Source of the DNA: Cyprinodon diabolis
Taxonomy: Eukaryota; Chordata; Actinopteri; Cyprinodontiformes; Cyprinodontidae
DNA length: 64,000 nt
NCBI GenBank assembly: GCA_030533445.1
Contig: CM060064.1
Span: 22,849,126 to 22,913,125 of the forward strand
Direction: 5' to 3'
Below are positions 36,137 through 44,987 of the stretch, piece by piece; within the stretch, counting starts at the first letter, position 1; the number at the start of each line of letters is the position of its first letter. The notes under the pieces were generated by a model. It saw nothing but the letters and a program-made list of their open reading frames with translations, searched no databases and was not told the DNA's origin. The position numbers and the translations under genes are program-made.

Positions 36137-38206
36137 CTATACTACTGCTTGCCCATGTGTCACTGGGGTACCATCTGTTCTAACAAACCCTCGTTGTTTC
36201 CAGATGCTAGCGTTTATATGGCATACCCCGTACCCATAAGCACTGTCAGTATAGATTGTCACTCTTTTACCATTAGCCAATTTACATGCTGCTGTTAATG
36301 CTTTTATCTCTGCCAATTGGGCAGAGCAAGGTTGATCTAAGCTCATTGATTGTACTTTGGTAAAGGTCCCATCAGGGTTAAGTTGGACTATTCCATATCC
36401 CGCTCTATTACCTGTCTCACCTCTGACACATGATCCGTCTACGAACAGTGTCAAATCAGATGGGATTGGATGATTGTATAAGTCCTCTCTTACCTTCATG
36501 AAGGTGTCCGTCTCCTGGAGACAATCATGGGGCTCACCTTCTGTGGGCAGTACCATTCTTGTGGCTGGATTAATGGTGGTACAGCGTTGTATTGTTAAGT
36601 CAGGTCCTGAAAGCAGAACTTCATAACCTGTTCGACGAGCTTGTGTTATCACAAAACGTGGACTGGTGAGCAGTGCATGTAATTGATGTGATGTGTACAA
36701 AATGATAGGGTGGCCCATAGTAATAACTGAGGCCTTTTTGTATGCGAAGGCTGCTGCTGCCAAGCCCTGGTAGCAGGGAGGCAAACCCTCTTCGACACCA
36801 TCTAATTTTGTGCTGTAATAAGAAATTGGCTGTTTACCTGTTGGGGTGTCTTGCATCAATACTGCACATGCATACCCTTGTCGCTCAGCCACATAGAGAT
36901 GGAATGGTTTGCCATAATCTGGATTGGCCAGAGCAGGAGCAGTTTGGAGATCTTGTTTCAGCAGCTGGAACGCACCCTCTGCCTCATCTGTCCATTGCAA
37001 TTGAGCCGACTGGTGTCCTTGACCTGCGGCTTTAATCAGTGCTCTCAGTGGAGCCGTTTTGATGGCATAATCACACACCCACGGTCTGCTGTAACCTGCC
37101 ATGCCAAGGAAAGACAACATGTGACCAACAGTCCGAGGTTTGGGCATTTGAGTTATGGCTTCCAGTTGGGACGGTGCAATACACCTCTTGTCCCCACTGA
37201 GTTGCCTGCCGAGATATTCCACTGTTTGCTGGCAGAATTGCAATTTTTGTTTACTTACTTTGTGTCCTCCTTCTGCCAAAGCAGTCAACACTGTAATGGA
37301 GTCTCTTTCACACTGCTCTTTGGAAGCAGAACAAATCAAAATGTCATCAACATACATCAACATTGTAGATGGTATGTCAAGGTGATTTAAGTCATTTGCC
37401 AGTACTCGATTGAAAATTGATGGTGAGTGTACAAAACCCTGTGGTAATCGTGAATAAGTGTATTGTTGGCCTTTATAGGTGAATGCAAACAAATACTGAG
37501 AATCTGGATGGACCGGTACACTGAAAAATGCTGAGCACAGATCTATCACAGTAAACCATTTGGTACCTGGGGGTATATTACTCAGTAATGTGTGCGGGTC
37601 TGGTACCACTGGTATCTCTTCTGCTACAATGGCATTAATTAATCTTAGATCATGGACTAGTCTATAGTCATTACTGTTGGGTTTTCTGATGGGAAAAATT
37701 GGCGTGTTACAGGGACTTGCTGTTGGTTTAAGAACTCCTGCTGTTTCTAATCCTGTAATAATAGGCTGTATTCCTTCTACTGCTTCTCTTTTAAGTGGGT
37801 ATTGTCTTTGGAAGGGCAATTTAGCATTTGGTTTGATGGTGAATTTGATGGGGTCTGCTGATTTCACTAATCCTACATCTGTTTTACTTTTAGACCATAC
37901 TTGCTCTGGGACCTGTTCTAATAGGGATTCATGTTCTGCTGCCACTGCCATTTGTCTTTTCCCAGGAACTTTAATGTGTTCTGCTATGACTTCATCAGCT
38001 TGTGAGAATGAGATCTTAAAGAACAGTCCATCTTTGGATAATTTAATGCAGTCCCATGCTGTGTTGACCCATTCAGTAACTTGCTTGGCTTTTTGAACCA
38101 TGGGTCCTAAGTCATGTGACTCATACTCGTCTGCAATCATGTGTTTTGCCTTTGTCATAAAACATGGTACAATGGAGAGGGAGAAAGGGTTCTTTGGAGT
38201 TCTCAT
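36137..38206 (-). CDS. pol: Reverse transcriptase and RNase H (N-terminal part of Pol)
   Basis: Copies viral RNA to DNA and degrades the RNA strand. In this 689-codon frame the polymerase shows TVIDLCSAFF (first catalytic Asp, 222), LPQGF (254-258) and YVDD (285-288), followed by a connection domain. RNase H begins near 585 with LFVDGSC (Asp590), then AEIKAL (Glu633) and TDSAYG (Asp654). The frame opens just after TGA at 38215..38213, so the listed ATG is the first possible one but is probably not a true initiator; Pol would normally be made as a Gag-Pro fusion. The frame is +1 relative to protease. It stops at an amber inside RNase H while the same frame continues beyond. Confidence 0.92.
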   Translation of the reverse strand: MRTPKNPFSLSIVPCFMTKAKHMIADEYESHDLGPMVQKAKQVTEWVNTAWDCIKLSKDGLFFKISFSQADEVIAEHIKVPGKRQMAVAAEHESLLEQVPEQVWSKSKTDVGLVKSADPIKFTIKPNAKLPFQRQYPLKREAVEGIQPIITGLETAGVLKPTASPCNTPIFPIRKPNSNDYRLVHDLRLINAIVAEEIPVVPDPHTLLSNIPPGTKWFTVIDLCSAFFSVPVHPDSQYLFAFTYKGQQYTYSRLPQGFVHSPSIFNRVLANDLNHLDIPSTMLMYVDDILICSASKEQCERDSITVLTALAEGGHKVSKQKLQFCQQTVEYLGRQLSGDKRCIAPSQLEAITQMPKPRTVGHMLSFLGMAGYSRPWVCDYAIKTAPLRALIKAAGQGHQSAQLQWTDEAEGAFQLLKQDLQTAPALANPDYGKPFHLYVAERQGYACAVLMQDTPTGKQPISYYSTKLDGVEEGLPPCYQGLAAAAFAYKKASVITMGHPIILYTSHQLHALLTSPRFVITQARRTGYEVLLSGPDLTIQRCTTINPATRMVLPTEGEPHDCLQETDTFMKVREDLYNHPIPSDLTLFVDGSCVRGETGNRAGYGIVQLNPDGTFTKVQSMSLDQPCSAQLAEIKALTAACKLANGKRVTIYTDSAYGYGVCHINASIWKQRGFVRTDGTPVTHGQAVV

Positions 38207-38747
38207 AGTGATTCATTATCAGGGGTCTCCATGTTTCCCACTCTAGTTGGAGGAAGGAAGTTGGTGATGTGAGTTTCAGCCAAAATACTTGGTCTTCTGG
38301 TTCATGACTTGTTGTCTGTGGGGTCTTTTGTAGACCCAGTGGCATCATGTAGGCTTCATTGTCGTCTATTGCTTCAAAAGAAATTCCATTCGGGGTACAT
38401 TTGATTTTAGCATTGAGCTGGCACAGCACATCTCTACCCAGCAGATTTATGGGCGTATCTTCTGAGTAAAGCAGTGGTGCACACACAGTCTTTTCACCTA
38501 TGATCATGGGAACTGGCTTAGTCATGGGTATTATTTGGGTCTTCCCAGAGAAACCTACTGTTCGAATCTTTGATGCTGAGAGAGGCAGGCCAATTCCACT
38601 TTTTCCTATACAGGAGTAGGCCGCTCCTGTATCAATCATGAAGCGATGATGGCTGTCATATATTGTGACATCAATGGTGGGTTCTGTTTGTGGACGTTGG
38701 GTTAATACAGGTAGAATAGCCTCTCCATCAGGTTTCTCTGGGCACCC
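38121..38747 (-). CDS. pro: Retroviral aspartic protease, in frame after the gag amber
   Basis: Cleaves Gag and Gag-Pol. The frame is the gag frame continued past TAG at 38750..38748, with no other stop for about 36 codons before MIDTGAAYSC. DTGA is the catalytic aspartic protease motif; INLLGRDVL is the second conserved element near the C-terminus. The region after it leads toward the RT N-terminus and ends at a stop at 38121. The codons around the stop are CTA TAG GGG, so synthesis by readthrough, as in gammaretroviruses, is expected. The following pol frame overlaps by about 90 bases in the +1 frame. Protease looks intact. Confidence 0.85.
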   Translation of the reverse strand, partial: GCPEKPDGEAILPVLTQRPQTEPTIDVTIYDSHHRFMIDTGAAYSCIGKSGIGLPLSASKIRTVGFSGKTQIIPMTKPVPMIIGEKTVCAPLLYSEDTPINLLGRDVLCQLNAKIKCTPNGISFEAIDDNEAYMMPLGLQKTPQTTSHEPEDQVFWLKLTSPTSFLQLEWETWRPLIMNHYENSKEPFLPLHCTMFYDKGKTHDCRRV

Positions 38748-41186
38748 CTATAGCCAGTACGTGTCTTGTCCCGTTCCATAGATGGCTGGTCCCGCAGTAG
38801 GGGGCTGGGGTCCCATCCATGGGTTAGTGGGGCAGTCTCTTTGTATGTGTCCAATTTGTCCACATCCCCAGCATTGCATTCTCACTCGCTGTTGTCCCAT
38901 GTCTGGACCTGCTTGTGGCATCTGCTGGTATTGGCCTTGAGGGGGCCTTCTTGGGGCTCCTTGTGGGCCTCTCCATCTTCCCCGCATAGGTGGCCCCCCT
39001 CGTCCCCTTCTGAACGTTGCTTGTTGGGGACCTCCTCCTTGGTTTAGATGCACATAAATAGGAGGGACTGGTTGGGGTTGGGTCTGCTGTGGCAGGGCTC
39101 CTCCCACGAGTGGCGCTGCTGGATACTGCATCTGCTGTGTGGGTGGAGGAATAACAGGAGACACTACTGGTGCTTGTACCACTGCCTCCCCTGTTGGTGC
39201 TCCCTCGGTTGGGGGTGTGGCCACCACAGTCAGTGCAGCTTGATGCTTGGGCTTCTCTTTCTTTGCTTTGGACAATTCCCCAATCTGCAGCTGGGTTAGC
39301 TTGGTGGCCAGCATCTTGCTTTGGTCATCAAAGGCCCGTTTCTCGGCCCGATGCATGTTTACATAGTGATTAACATGCTCGGAGAACAGAGGCCAGTCCA
39401 TCTTCATGAGCCCCACAACTCCGTCCAGTTTGGCTTGTACTTCTTTGGGCATGGCCTCTCTGATGTAGGTTCTGAATAGAGGGCCAGATGTTTTCAGTTC
39501 ATTCCCATCACTTCCAGTCTCTGTTTTCCATTTCTGTTGGAACCTGTGCAGAAACTGGGCGGGGCTTTCATCATCCTTTAGGCATTCTTGTCTCAGCTTA
39601 GTTGGATCACTGCAGGTGGGGTATTTGTTCCTTACGGCTGCCCACACCTTGGGTCTTATTTGGTTGAATGGTATCTTGTCATACTGGTGTGAGGTCATGA
39701 CCCTTGGAAGCTGGGCTTCGTCAAACACTTCTCTGGCTGCTGAGTGTCCTGCTGTCTTAATCAGCAATGCCTTGATGTCTCCAGCTGCCAGATTGATGCC
39801 TCCAGTGATTTCTTCCAGCTTTTCTATCCACCTGTCAGCACCATCTGCCAACGGGGTCAGCCTTCCAGCAAGTGTGATCATGTCCATAAATGACCATGGC
39901 ACATATCTGTCTTCTTGAGGTCCTTTAGACAGCAGGGGAGCCATATAGGCCTTTTTTTGATCTGACTCTGTCTTCTGCTGTCGTGCTTGGTACCTGGTCA
40001 TCATTGAGTGAGGGCCGCTTTTTTCTATTTGCAGGTCCACTTCACATTCAGCTGTGAGTGGCTCCCGTCCTTTGGTCGCTGGTCTGTCTTTCTCCTTTAA
40101 CCCCTTATGGCATGGGTCTGTTGACAGTGGCATGTCTGAGCCTTCTTCTTCCATTCCATCATGCAACCAGTCGGTCTCCTCACTCTCTATGAAGACTTCC
40201 TCCTCGCTTCTTCTCTCCTCTCCCTCTTTTATTTTAGCTTCTTCAATCAAGGCCTTAGTCCATGGATTTGCCTGATCTGGGGCGTCATTTCGGGCCTGTA
40301 GTATGAGCTGCTCTGTTTCCATCCTTTTCTGTTTTTCTAATACTTCCTCAAATTTCTTCAATTTTTCTTTCAAATGCTTTAGTCGTTTCATTTGTACTTC
40401 TTTTTCCAATTTTTCCTCCTTCGCTATGAGTTTTACATATTCTTTCGTCAGCTCCACCACCTCCTGGTTTATTTGTTCCATTAGTTCTGGCGATTCATCC
40501 AAGACTAGCTTGGTCACGGGCTCTGAGTGTTTTGCTGATTTTTTCAACGATGACTTGGTCCTGGGTTCTGAGTGGCTTATGGGGCCTCTTTGATATGGTG
40601 AATGCCTGCGACGTGCTGGGGGTAGGGAACGACTATGGGGAGCTTTTCTCCTTACTTCTGGGGTTCTCTCCCAATCGTCTTCTCCATCACGGTATTTACA
40701 CTCTGTCTGTGGTGTGTTGTTTATTTCTTCTTCTGTTATTTCTATTTCTTCCTCTTCCTCTTCTAATACTAATTTAAGTTGTCCAGTTATCTTTCCCTTG
40801 CTCCCTGATTCTACTACTACTGGGTACAGGCCTGCTATGCTAGGGCGATAGGGTGGTGGCTTATGATCAGTGTAGTCAGGGGCTGTTGGGCTCTTTTGAT
40901 GTTCAACTTTAAAATATCTCAGGATATCTCTCTGTTCAGCATGTTTCTGTTTCTTATGCAAATGCACTCGGTCACGCCTTTTTTCCTTATTTCTTAATTG
41001 TTCTTCAACCTCGTCACAGCATGAAGGATCAAAGCTGCCCTCTTTAGGCCAACGGTTTCTTCCAGATGTCATCTTATGCCATTCTGTCATGCATTTTTGA
41101 ATTTTGCGCTTATTGGAGGGGTGTGTCATTATTACCAGTTTGGCAGGCGTTAACCCCTCGGTCTGTTTGCTCGCATTAGCTCCCAT
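38748..41186 (-). CDS. gag: Gag polyprotein
   Basis: Structural polyprotein that assembles the virion core at the membrane. The start ATG has a strong context (GCCATGG) and encodes MGANAS, with Gly2 available for myristoylation. Residues 1-100 are basic and matrix-like; a PPPY late-budding motif is at 110-113; an acidic run is at 142-154; a Lys/Glu-rich coiled coil spans about 236-300. A capsid-like region covers about 425-640. Residues 655-760 are Pro/Gln/Gly/Arg-rich, and a single zinc knuckle, CWGCGQIGH plus IQRDC (772-785), marks nucleocapsid. At 812 codons it is longer than the 500-600 residues usual for gammaretroviruses, mostly from the coiled-coil insert. It ends in an amber with protease continuing in frame. 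Confidence 0.93.
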   Translation of the reverse strand: MGANASKQTEGLTPAKLVIMTHPSNKRKIQKCMTEWHKMTSGRNRWPKEGSFDPSCCDEVEEQLRNKEKRRDRVHLHKKQKHAEQRDILRYFKVEHQKSPTAPDYTDHKPPPYRPSIAGLYPVVVESGSKGKITGQLKLVLEEEEEEIEITEEEINNTPQTECKYRDGEDDWERTPEVRRKAPHSRSLPPARRRHSPYQRGPISHSEPRTKSSLKKSAKHSEPVTKLVLDESPELMEQINQEVVELTKEYVKLIAKEEKLEKEVQMKRLKHLKEKLKKFEEVLEKQKRMETEQLILQARNDAPDQANPWTKALIEEAKIKEGEERRSEEEVFIESEETDWLHDGMEEEGSDMPLSTDPCHKGLKEKDRPATKGREPLTAECEVDLQIEKSGPHSMMTRYQARQQKTESDQKKAYMAPLLSKGPQEDRYVPWSFMDMITLAGRLTPLADGADRWIEKLEEITGGINLAAGDIKALLIKTAGHSAAREVFDEAQLPRVMTSHQYDKIPFNQIRPKVWAAVRNKYPTCSDPTKLRQECLKDDESPAQFLHRFQQKWKTETGSDGNELKTSGPLFRTYIREAMPKEVQAKLDGVVGLMKMDWPLFSEHVNHYVNMHRAEKRAFDDQSKMLATKLTQLQIGELSKAKKEKPKHQAALTVVATPPTEGAPTGEAVVQAPVVSPVIPPPTQQMQYPAAPLVGGALPQQTQPQPVPPIYVHLNQGGGPQQATFRRGRGGPPMRGRWRGPQGAPRRPPQGQYQQMPQAGPDMGQQRVRMQCWGCGQIGHIQRDCPTNPWMGPQPPTAGPAIYGTGQDTYWL

Positions 41187-41813
41187 GGCAATCAGCAGTC
41201 ACTTAACCTTTAGGGTCTGTGCTTATTTACCAGTCTTTGTAATCCTCAGTTAATTTTTATCTTAACTGGTTCTGCTCTCTTCAATACAGATCGTGTTTAT
41301 TTTCTTTTAGTTTCTTTCCAGTTAATTTACTTCCTAAATTTAGATCTCTTCAATTTTGAGATAAAATCTTTAATAAAACAAATTTGTAATTTTATTTTGC
41401 ACTTTCACTAATTTTATACCTTATATATTTTACTTTATGTAGACTATAGTTTGTAATAATATATACTTATAATATCTTTATCTTATAAAGCTTACAATTT
41501 TTTCCAATCTTATTTAGGAATTTTGTTATTTTTATTTCATTCTCATAACTCTAGTGTTTTTTGTTTTTTTGTTTTTGTTTTTTCCTTCAGTTATCAATTT
41601 TGTTTTCCAATCCTTATTAATTTTCAGGTTATTCTTTTTAACTATATTCTGTACTAATTACTTCTATTAATTTATTATTATATCTTTAATCTTTATTTAT
41701 TAATATCACCCACCCCTTACTTCCCCTCAGTCACTCAACTCTTTCACTCGACACACTAACAAAGACACACAAGACAAATGATTATATATATTTACAGTGC
41801 ACTTCCTTTTCCT
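41187..41813 (-). other. A-rich 3' part of the viral leader
   Basis: About 630 bases between the hairpin array and gag, strongly A-rich on the coding strand. No upstream frame of note. Confidence 0.6.
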
Positions 41814-42047
41814 CACTGTTTCCTACAGTGGCACATACGTTTTTCCCTGCTGCCCCCGGCTACACCCAGATAACTGGAAATGCATAGACGTCCTCCGGTT
41901 GGTCGAGCGGTACTATTCTCCGATTATCGCTTAATCGGTAATATTCTGGCTATCCCTTAGCCTGGCTATCGCTTAGCCTCTCAATACCTTTCCTCACTGT
42001 TTCCCTACAGTGGCACAATACCTTTTCCTCACTGTTTCCCTACAGTG
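41814..42047 (-). promoter_or_regulatory. Six-hairpin leader array, candidate packaging signal
   Basis: Six perfect short inverted repeats lie in 234 bases between the primer binding site and gag: 42030..42047 and 41995..42012 (stem CACTGT, RNA loop AGGGAA); 41964..41978 (stem GGCTA, loop AGCGA); 41948..41962 (same stem, loop AGGGA); 41920..41938 (7 bp stem CCGATTA, loop AGCGA); and 41814..41830 (stem CACTGT, loop AGGAA). Loops are given as read in the viral RNA. Two hairpins sit in a 35 bp tandem repeat and two in a 16 bp repeat. Retroviral packaging and dimerisation signals use leader hairpins with purine-rich loops; that role here is inference. Confidence 0.6.
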
Positions 42048-42335
42048 GCACAATATTCCAATACCTTAAGACTACTTAAGCCTTCTCGTGGAGCACCCTG
42101 ACTACCTTAGTCACTGATACCCTCACGTAACACGCGTACACTATTGGTTCCGGATTTTATGGCTTCTACAGACTATGTCAAAACGCTTTGACCAATCTGT
42201 CCCTTTACCAATCATCCGCTCAGAACAACACGTGTTAAGCTTAACTTATTTACAAAATAATCCAAACACAAGACAGTTTAACACAAACATTAATAACACC
42301 TAAAACATACATTCATACATACACATTCATACGTA

Positions 42336-42337
42336 CC
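42336..42337 (-). promoter_or_regulatory. Candidate major splice donor
   Basis: Minus strand reads CCAG followed by GTACGTATG, a near-consensus donor in the leader about 300 bases after the primer binding site, in the position expected for the donor that makes subgenomic env RNAs. Confidence 0.55.
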
Positions 42338-42614
42338 TGGACCCTTCCTCAGCTTAGTCTGCCTTTGGCATATTCTTATATAAATTCTTATAAAATTTGG
42401 AAATTACTTTATTAAATTTGGAAAACTAGGTTCTTTTAGAAGAGCTTTGTGACGCCTGACACCCACAAGCAGTCGCCGGAGGCTGGTTCCCCACTAATTT
42501 AGAAAATTATAACAAATTAGCTCACCTTTAACCGGTGAATTTCTGGGCCCGTTTGGGGGTTCCACGCCTTCCAGCTGGTGCCTGCAGATCGTCCGACGTC
42601 CCCTTTTTGCTTTT

Positions 42615-42633
42615 CTCCTGGCTGGCTCCGCCA
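42615..42633 (-). promoter_or_regulatory. Primer binding site (tRNA-Arg-like)
   Basis: Four bases after the 5' LTR the minus strand reads TGGCGGAGCCAGCCAGGAG. Starting with TGG, it can pair with a tRNA 3' CCA end. From memory it matches the 3' end of vertebrate tRNA-Arg(ACG) except for one extra G at the fifth or sixth base. The tRNA identity is inference; the position and TGG start are seen. Confidence 0.6.
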
Positions 42634-42777
42634 ATTATGTCGTCCTATAATTCTCTTCTTGACGACTTAAAATTGAAGCTAAGTTTTATAAAAATTCAAA
42701 GTTCTTAAAAAGCAGAAAAAGTCTCAAACAAGGATCAAAAAATTTAGACAGAGGCCGCTGAGTCCAGGTCCAGTGAG

Positions 42778-42783
42778 TTTATT
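42778..42783 (-). promoter_or_regulatory. LTR polyadenylation signal
   Basis: AATAAA on the minus strand, about 40 bases after the predicted start site, so it lies in R. The copy at 31568..31573 would end the genomic RNA. Confidence 0.75.
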
Positions 42784-42847
42784 GCTAAACACTACATATT
42801 TACACAGCGCTGGTGAGCCGAAGCTGACAAATGGTGAAACCAGCTCC

Positions 42848-42855
42848 CTTTTATA
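42848..42855 (-). promoter_or_regulatory. LTR TATA box
   Basis: Minus strand reads TGTATAAAAGGGAGC, a strong TATA element. Transcription would start about 25 to 30 bases downstream, near 42820. The same box lies at 31638..31645 in the 3' LTR. Confidence 0.8.
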
Positions 42856-43679
42856 CATTTCTTATCGGTGGAAAAACCCCCTTCAGAACATATTTCAGTC
42901 ATTGGTAAAGGTCACATTGATATTTATCTGCAAAACACGGTAACATTCATAGACACATCTCATACTTGTGAGAGCACTCTCTCAGGCCATGCAGAAACTT
43001 ATGACGGTTTAGTCAAAAACATGTTGAAACTTATCCTTTCCCTACTTTAAGCCATGTCAGTCTGGCCTAGTGTTCCTCTTTGTGTCTCAGTCAAAGCATC
43101 ACCCCTTCTGGGATCAGTACTGCACATTGTGCCTTGAAAATAACAACTCTATTTATCACAAGTTGTATGGCCAAATTTTGCTGGGCTGGTTAACCTTGAT
43201 ATGTCAAATACTTCATTTTTATGAGGGTGCTTTTTCTTATCACTAAGGGCCTTAATCCTGTGCTTTCCAGCAGATGAGTGTGCTTTTCTTCCTCTTACAG
43301 TCAGGTGCAGCAGTTACACACACTCATTGCTCTGTTTTTCTCCTCTTGGCCTACATAAATATATTCATGAACACAATTCTCTTTAATCATTTAAAACTTT
43401 TGATTCTTGTTTTATTCTAATCATTTATGACAAATAATACACTACATATTGAGATATAATTGCTCTAAATAAAAATAAATGAATGTCGTTTTTAGTCACT
43501 TTGAAAGCATGATGCTATTACCATTAATGCATCACTCATTTATGGTTGTTGTCTTGTCTTTAAAGTGAACTTAACACATATAAACTATTTTTCCTCAATT
43601 GATAAATTCTGAAATAGGCATTAATAGATATTGCTTAGGCCTGTTAGAGTGAAGTTATGAAACATTTTCGCTCAACTTT

Positions 43680-44905
43680 CGAATGAAGTGCTTTTTTTGT
43701 GGCTGTGCTGGGGGGGGTGGTTGCGCGGGCTGCGGTCTGCTCTTCTTGCGGTCTGGCGCTGGGTGGCTTTTCTGCTCTTGGGTTGACTCTGTGCGCGGTG
43801 TGTCGCGTTGCGTGCTGTTGGCATCGGTCTTGGTGGGGTGGGGCCGCGCTTTTGGCCTGGGGGGCGTTTTGGGGGGGTCCCGCGGCGCTCGCAGCCGGTT
43901 CGCGGCGGATGCGCGTGGGCCCAGGCTGTGGGCGGGGCCGCCTGTGTGTTTTTCCTGGGTGGTGCGGTCGCGTTGGGTGTTGCGGCAGGTCGCCGGGGCT
44001 TGGTGCCGGGGGGCGGGGCGTGTTTCGGTGCTCTGTGGGGCTGGGGCGTTTCGGTCGGTGCCGTGGGGGGGGCCCTACTTCAGGGTGGCCGGCTGCCGGC
44101 GGAGCCCGTGGACTCGTCCCCGCGGCTCCCTGGGACGCCGGCATGGCGGTGGCTGGGGGGCTTCTTCGGTGCTGTCTCTCCTCCTCCCTTGGTGGGGGTC
44201 TGATTTCCGGGGCTGGCCCCTCCTTGGTGCCTTCGCTCTTGGGGTCCCTTTGGGCGCCAGGGGCTTTGGGTCTCCCGGCGCTGGACTCAGTGCTCTAGGG
44301 GGTGTGCCTCTTCAGCTCTCCACAACCACTATTGAGCATTTTTTCTATGGATAAACTTTACATGCACAAGTTCACCCTCACAAACAATTACAGGTGCTAG
44401 GCTCCAGGTACTTAGAGATTCACTTCTAAACAGAAACCCCACATTCATATCTTCAGGTAACACAGAGTACATGTCAGACTTAATAATATTACTTTAGCGA
44501 TAGTTTCAAGGTGTTGCTTTATTGTATATCTCGTACCATGTGTTTCGGTTGTGCTGTTCTTTTTTCATCTCGTTACAGGTGATGAAGCAGACTGAAAATG
44601 TTTTGTCATTGTCTCCTTTCTATCTCTTCTTTCTTTCATCTTTTCTCTTTTTTTTCTTTTTTTCCCCTTTCTTCTTCTGTTTTTCTGCTCTATTTACATT
44701 GCAGTGTCCATATAAACTGTAAAACTCCCTGCATAATTATAATAAAGCAATTTATATGCATGAAACAAGTGGAGCAATATGGCAACTGCCATACTGCTAC
44801 ACTTGTGAAAGTAAAATCTGTTGGGCTCTTTTTGGCATCAAGACAATTATTCTTATTGCCACATTACCAGACAGGACACTGTTAAAAAAAAAAATAAATA
44901 AATGT
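43680..44905 (+). mobile_element. GC-rich retroposon-like segment with A-rich tail
   Basis: From about 43715 to 44310 the plus strand is very G/C-rich (runs such as GGGCGGGGCC) within an AT-rich neighbourhood, then returns to ordinary composition, a pyrimidine-rich tract (44620..44690) and ends in TTAAAAAAAAAAATAAATAAAT near 44882..44903. The shape fits a retroposon with a GC-rich body and A-rich tail. Open frames of up to 223 codons exist in all plus frames, which is expected of GC-rich sequence and is not evidence of coding. The family is not identified. Confidence 0.45.
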
Positions 44906-44987
44906 AGTATTAAATTGTTGTGTATTCTTTTTTGGATGACTGTATGTGCAGTGACTCTATCATAGACAATATACTACAGGCAATATA

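Larger units (their letters stand above)
31428..43446 (-). mobile_element. Endogenous retrovirus, near-complete provirus
   Basis: A 12,019 bp provirus is bounded by two 809 bp LTRs that I compared line by line and found identical. TATT lies on both flanks (31424..31427 and 43447..43450). Everything coding is on the minus strand: gag, protease, RT/RNase H, integrase, env remnants and an accessory-like frame, with a primer binding site next to the right LTR and a polypurine tract next to the left LTR. A 4 bp duplication, amber-separated gag and pro, a single zinc knuckle and the integrase type fit a gamma/epsilon-like retrovirus (class I). It differs from the usual class I layout in its long Gag, long leader, Pol tail and the frame before the 3' LTR. 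Confidence 0.95.
42638..43446 (-). repeat. 5' LTR
   Basis: Read on the minus strand it starts TGTAGTGTATTA and ends GGACGACA. From the TATA box and poly(A) signal I infer a U3 of about 620 bp, an R of about 60 bp and a U5 of about 120 bp. It is identical to the other LTR. The 60-codon plus frame within it is present in both LTRs only because they are duplicates. Confidence 0.95.

Noticed and set aside
36742..37390. Plus-strand frames of 97 and 179 codons over pol
   Set aside because: Shadows of the minus-strand reverse transcriptase gene.
42868..43050. 60-codon plus-strand frame present in both LTRs (also 31658..31840)
   Set aside because: Identical only because the LTRs are duplicates; antisense to the viral promoter, with no domain.
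43683..44354. 223-codon and overlapping frames in the GC-rich block
   Set aside because: Long frames appear in several phases at once, as expected of GC-rich sequence; composition is low-complexity Gly/Arg/Trp.
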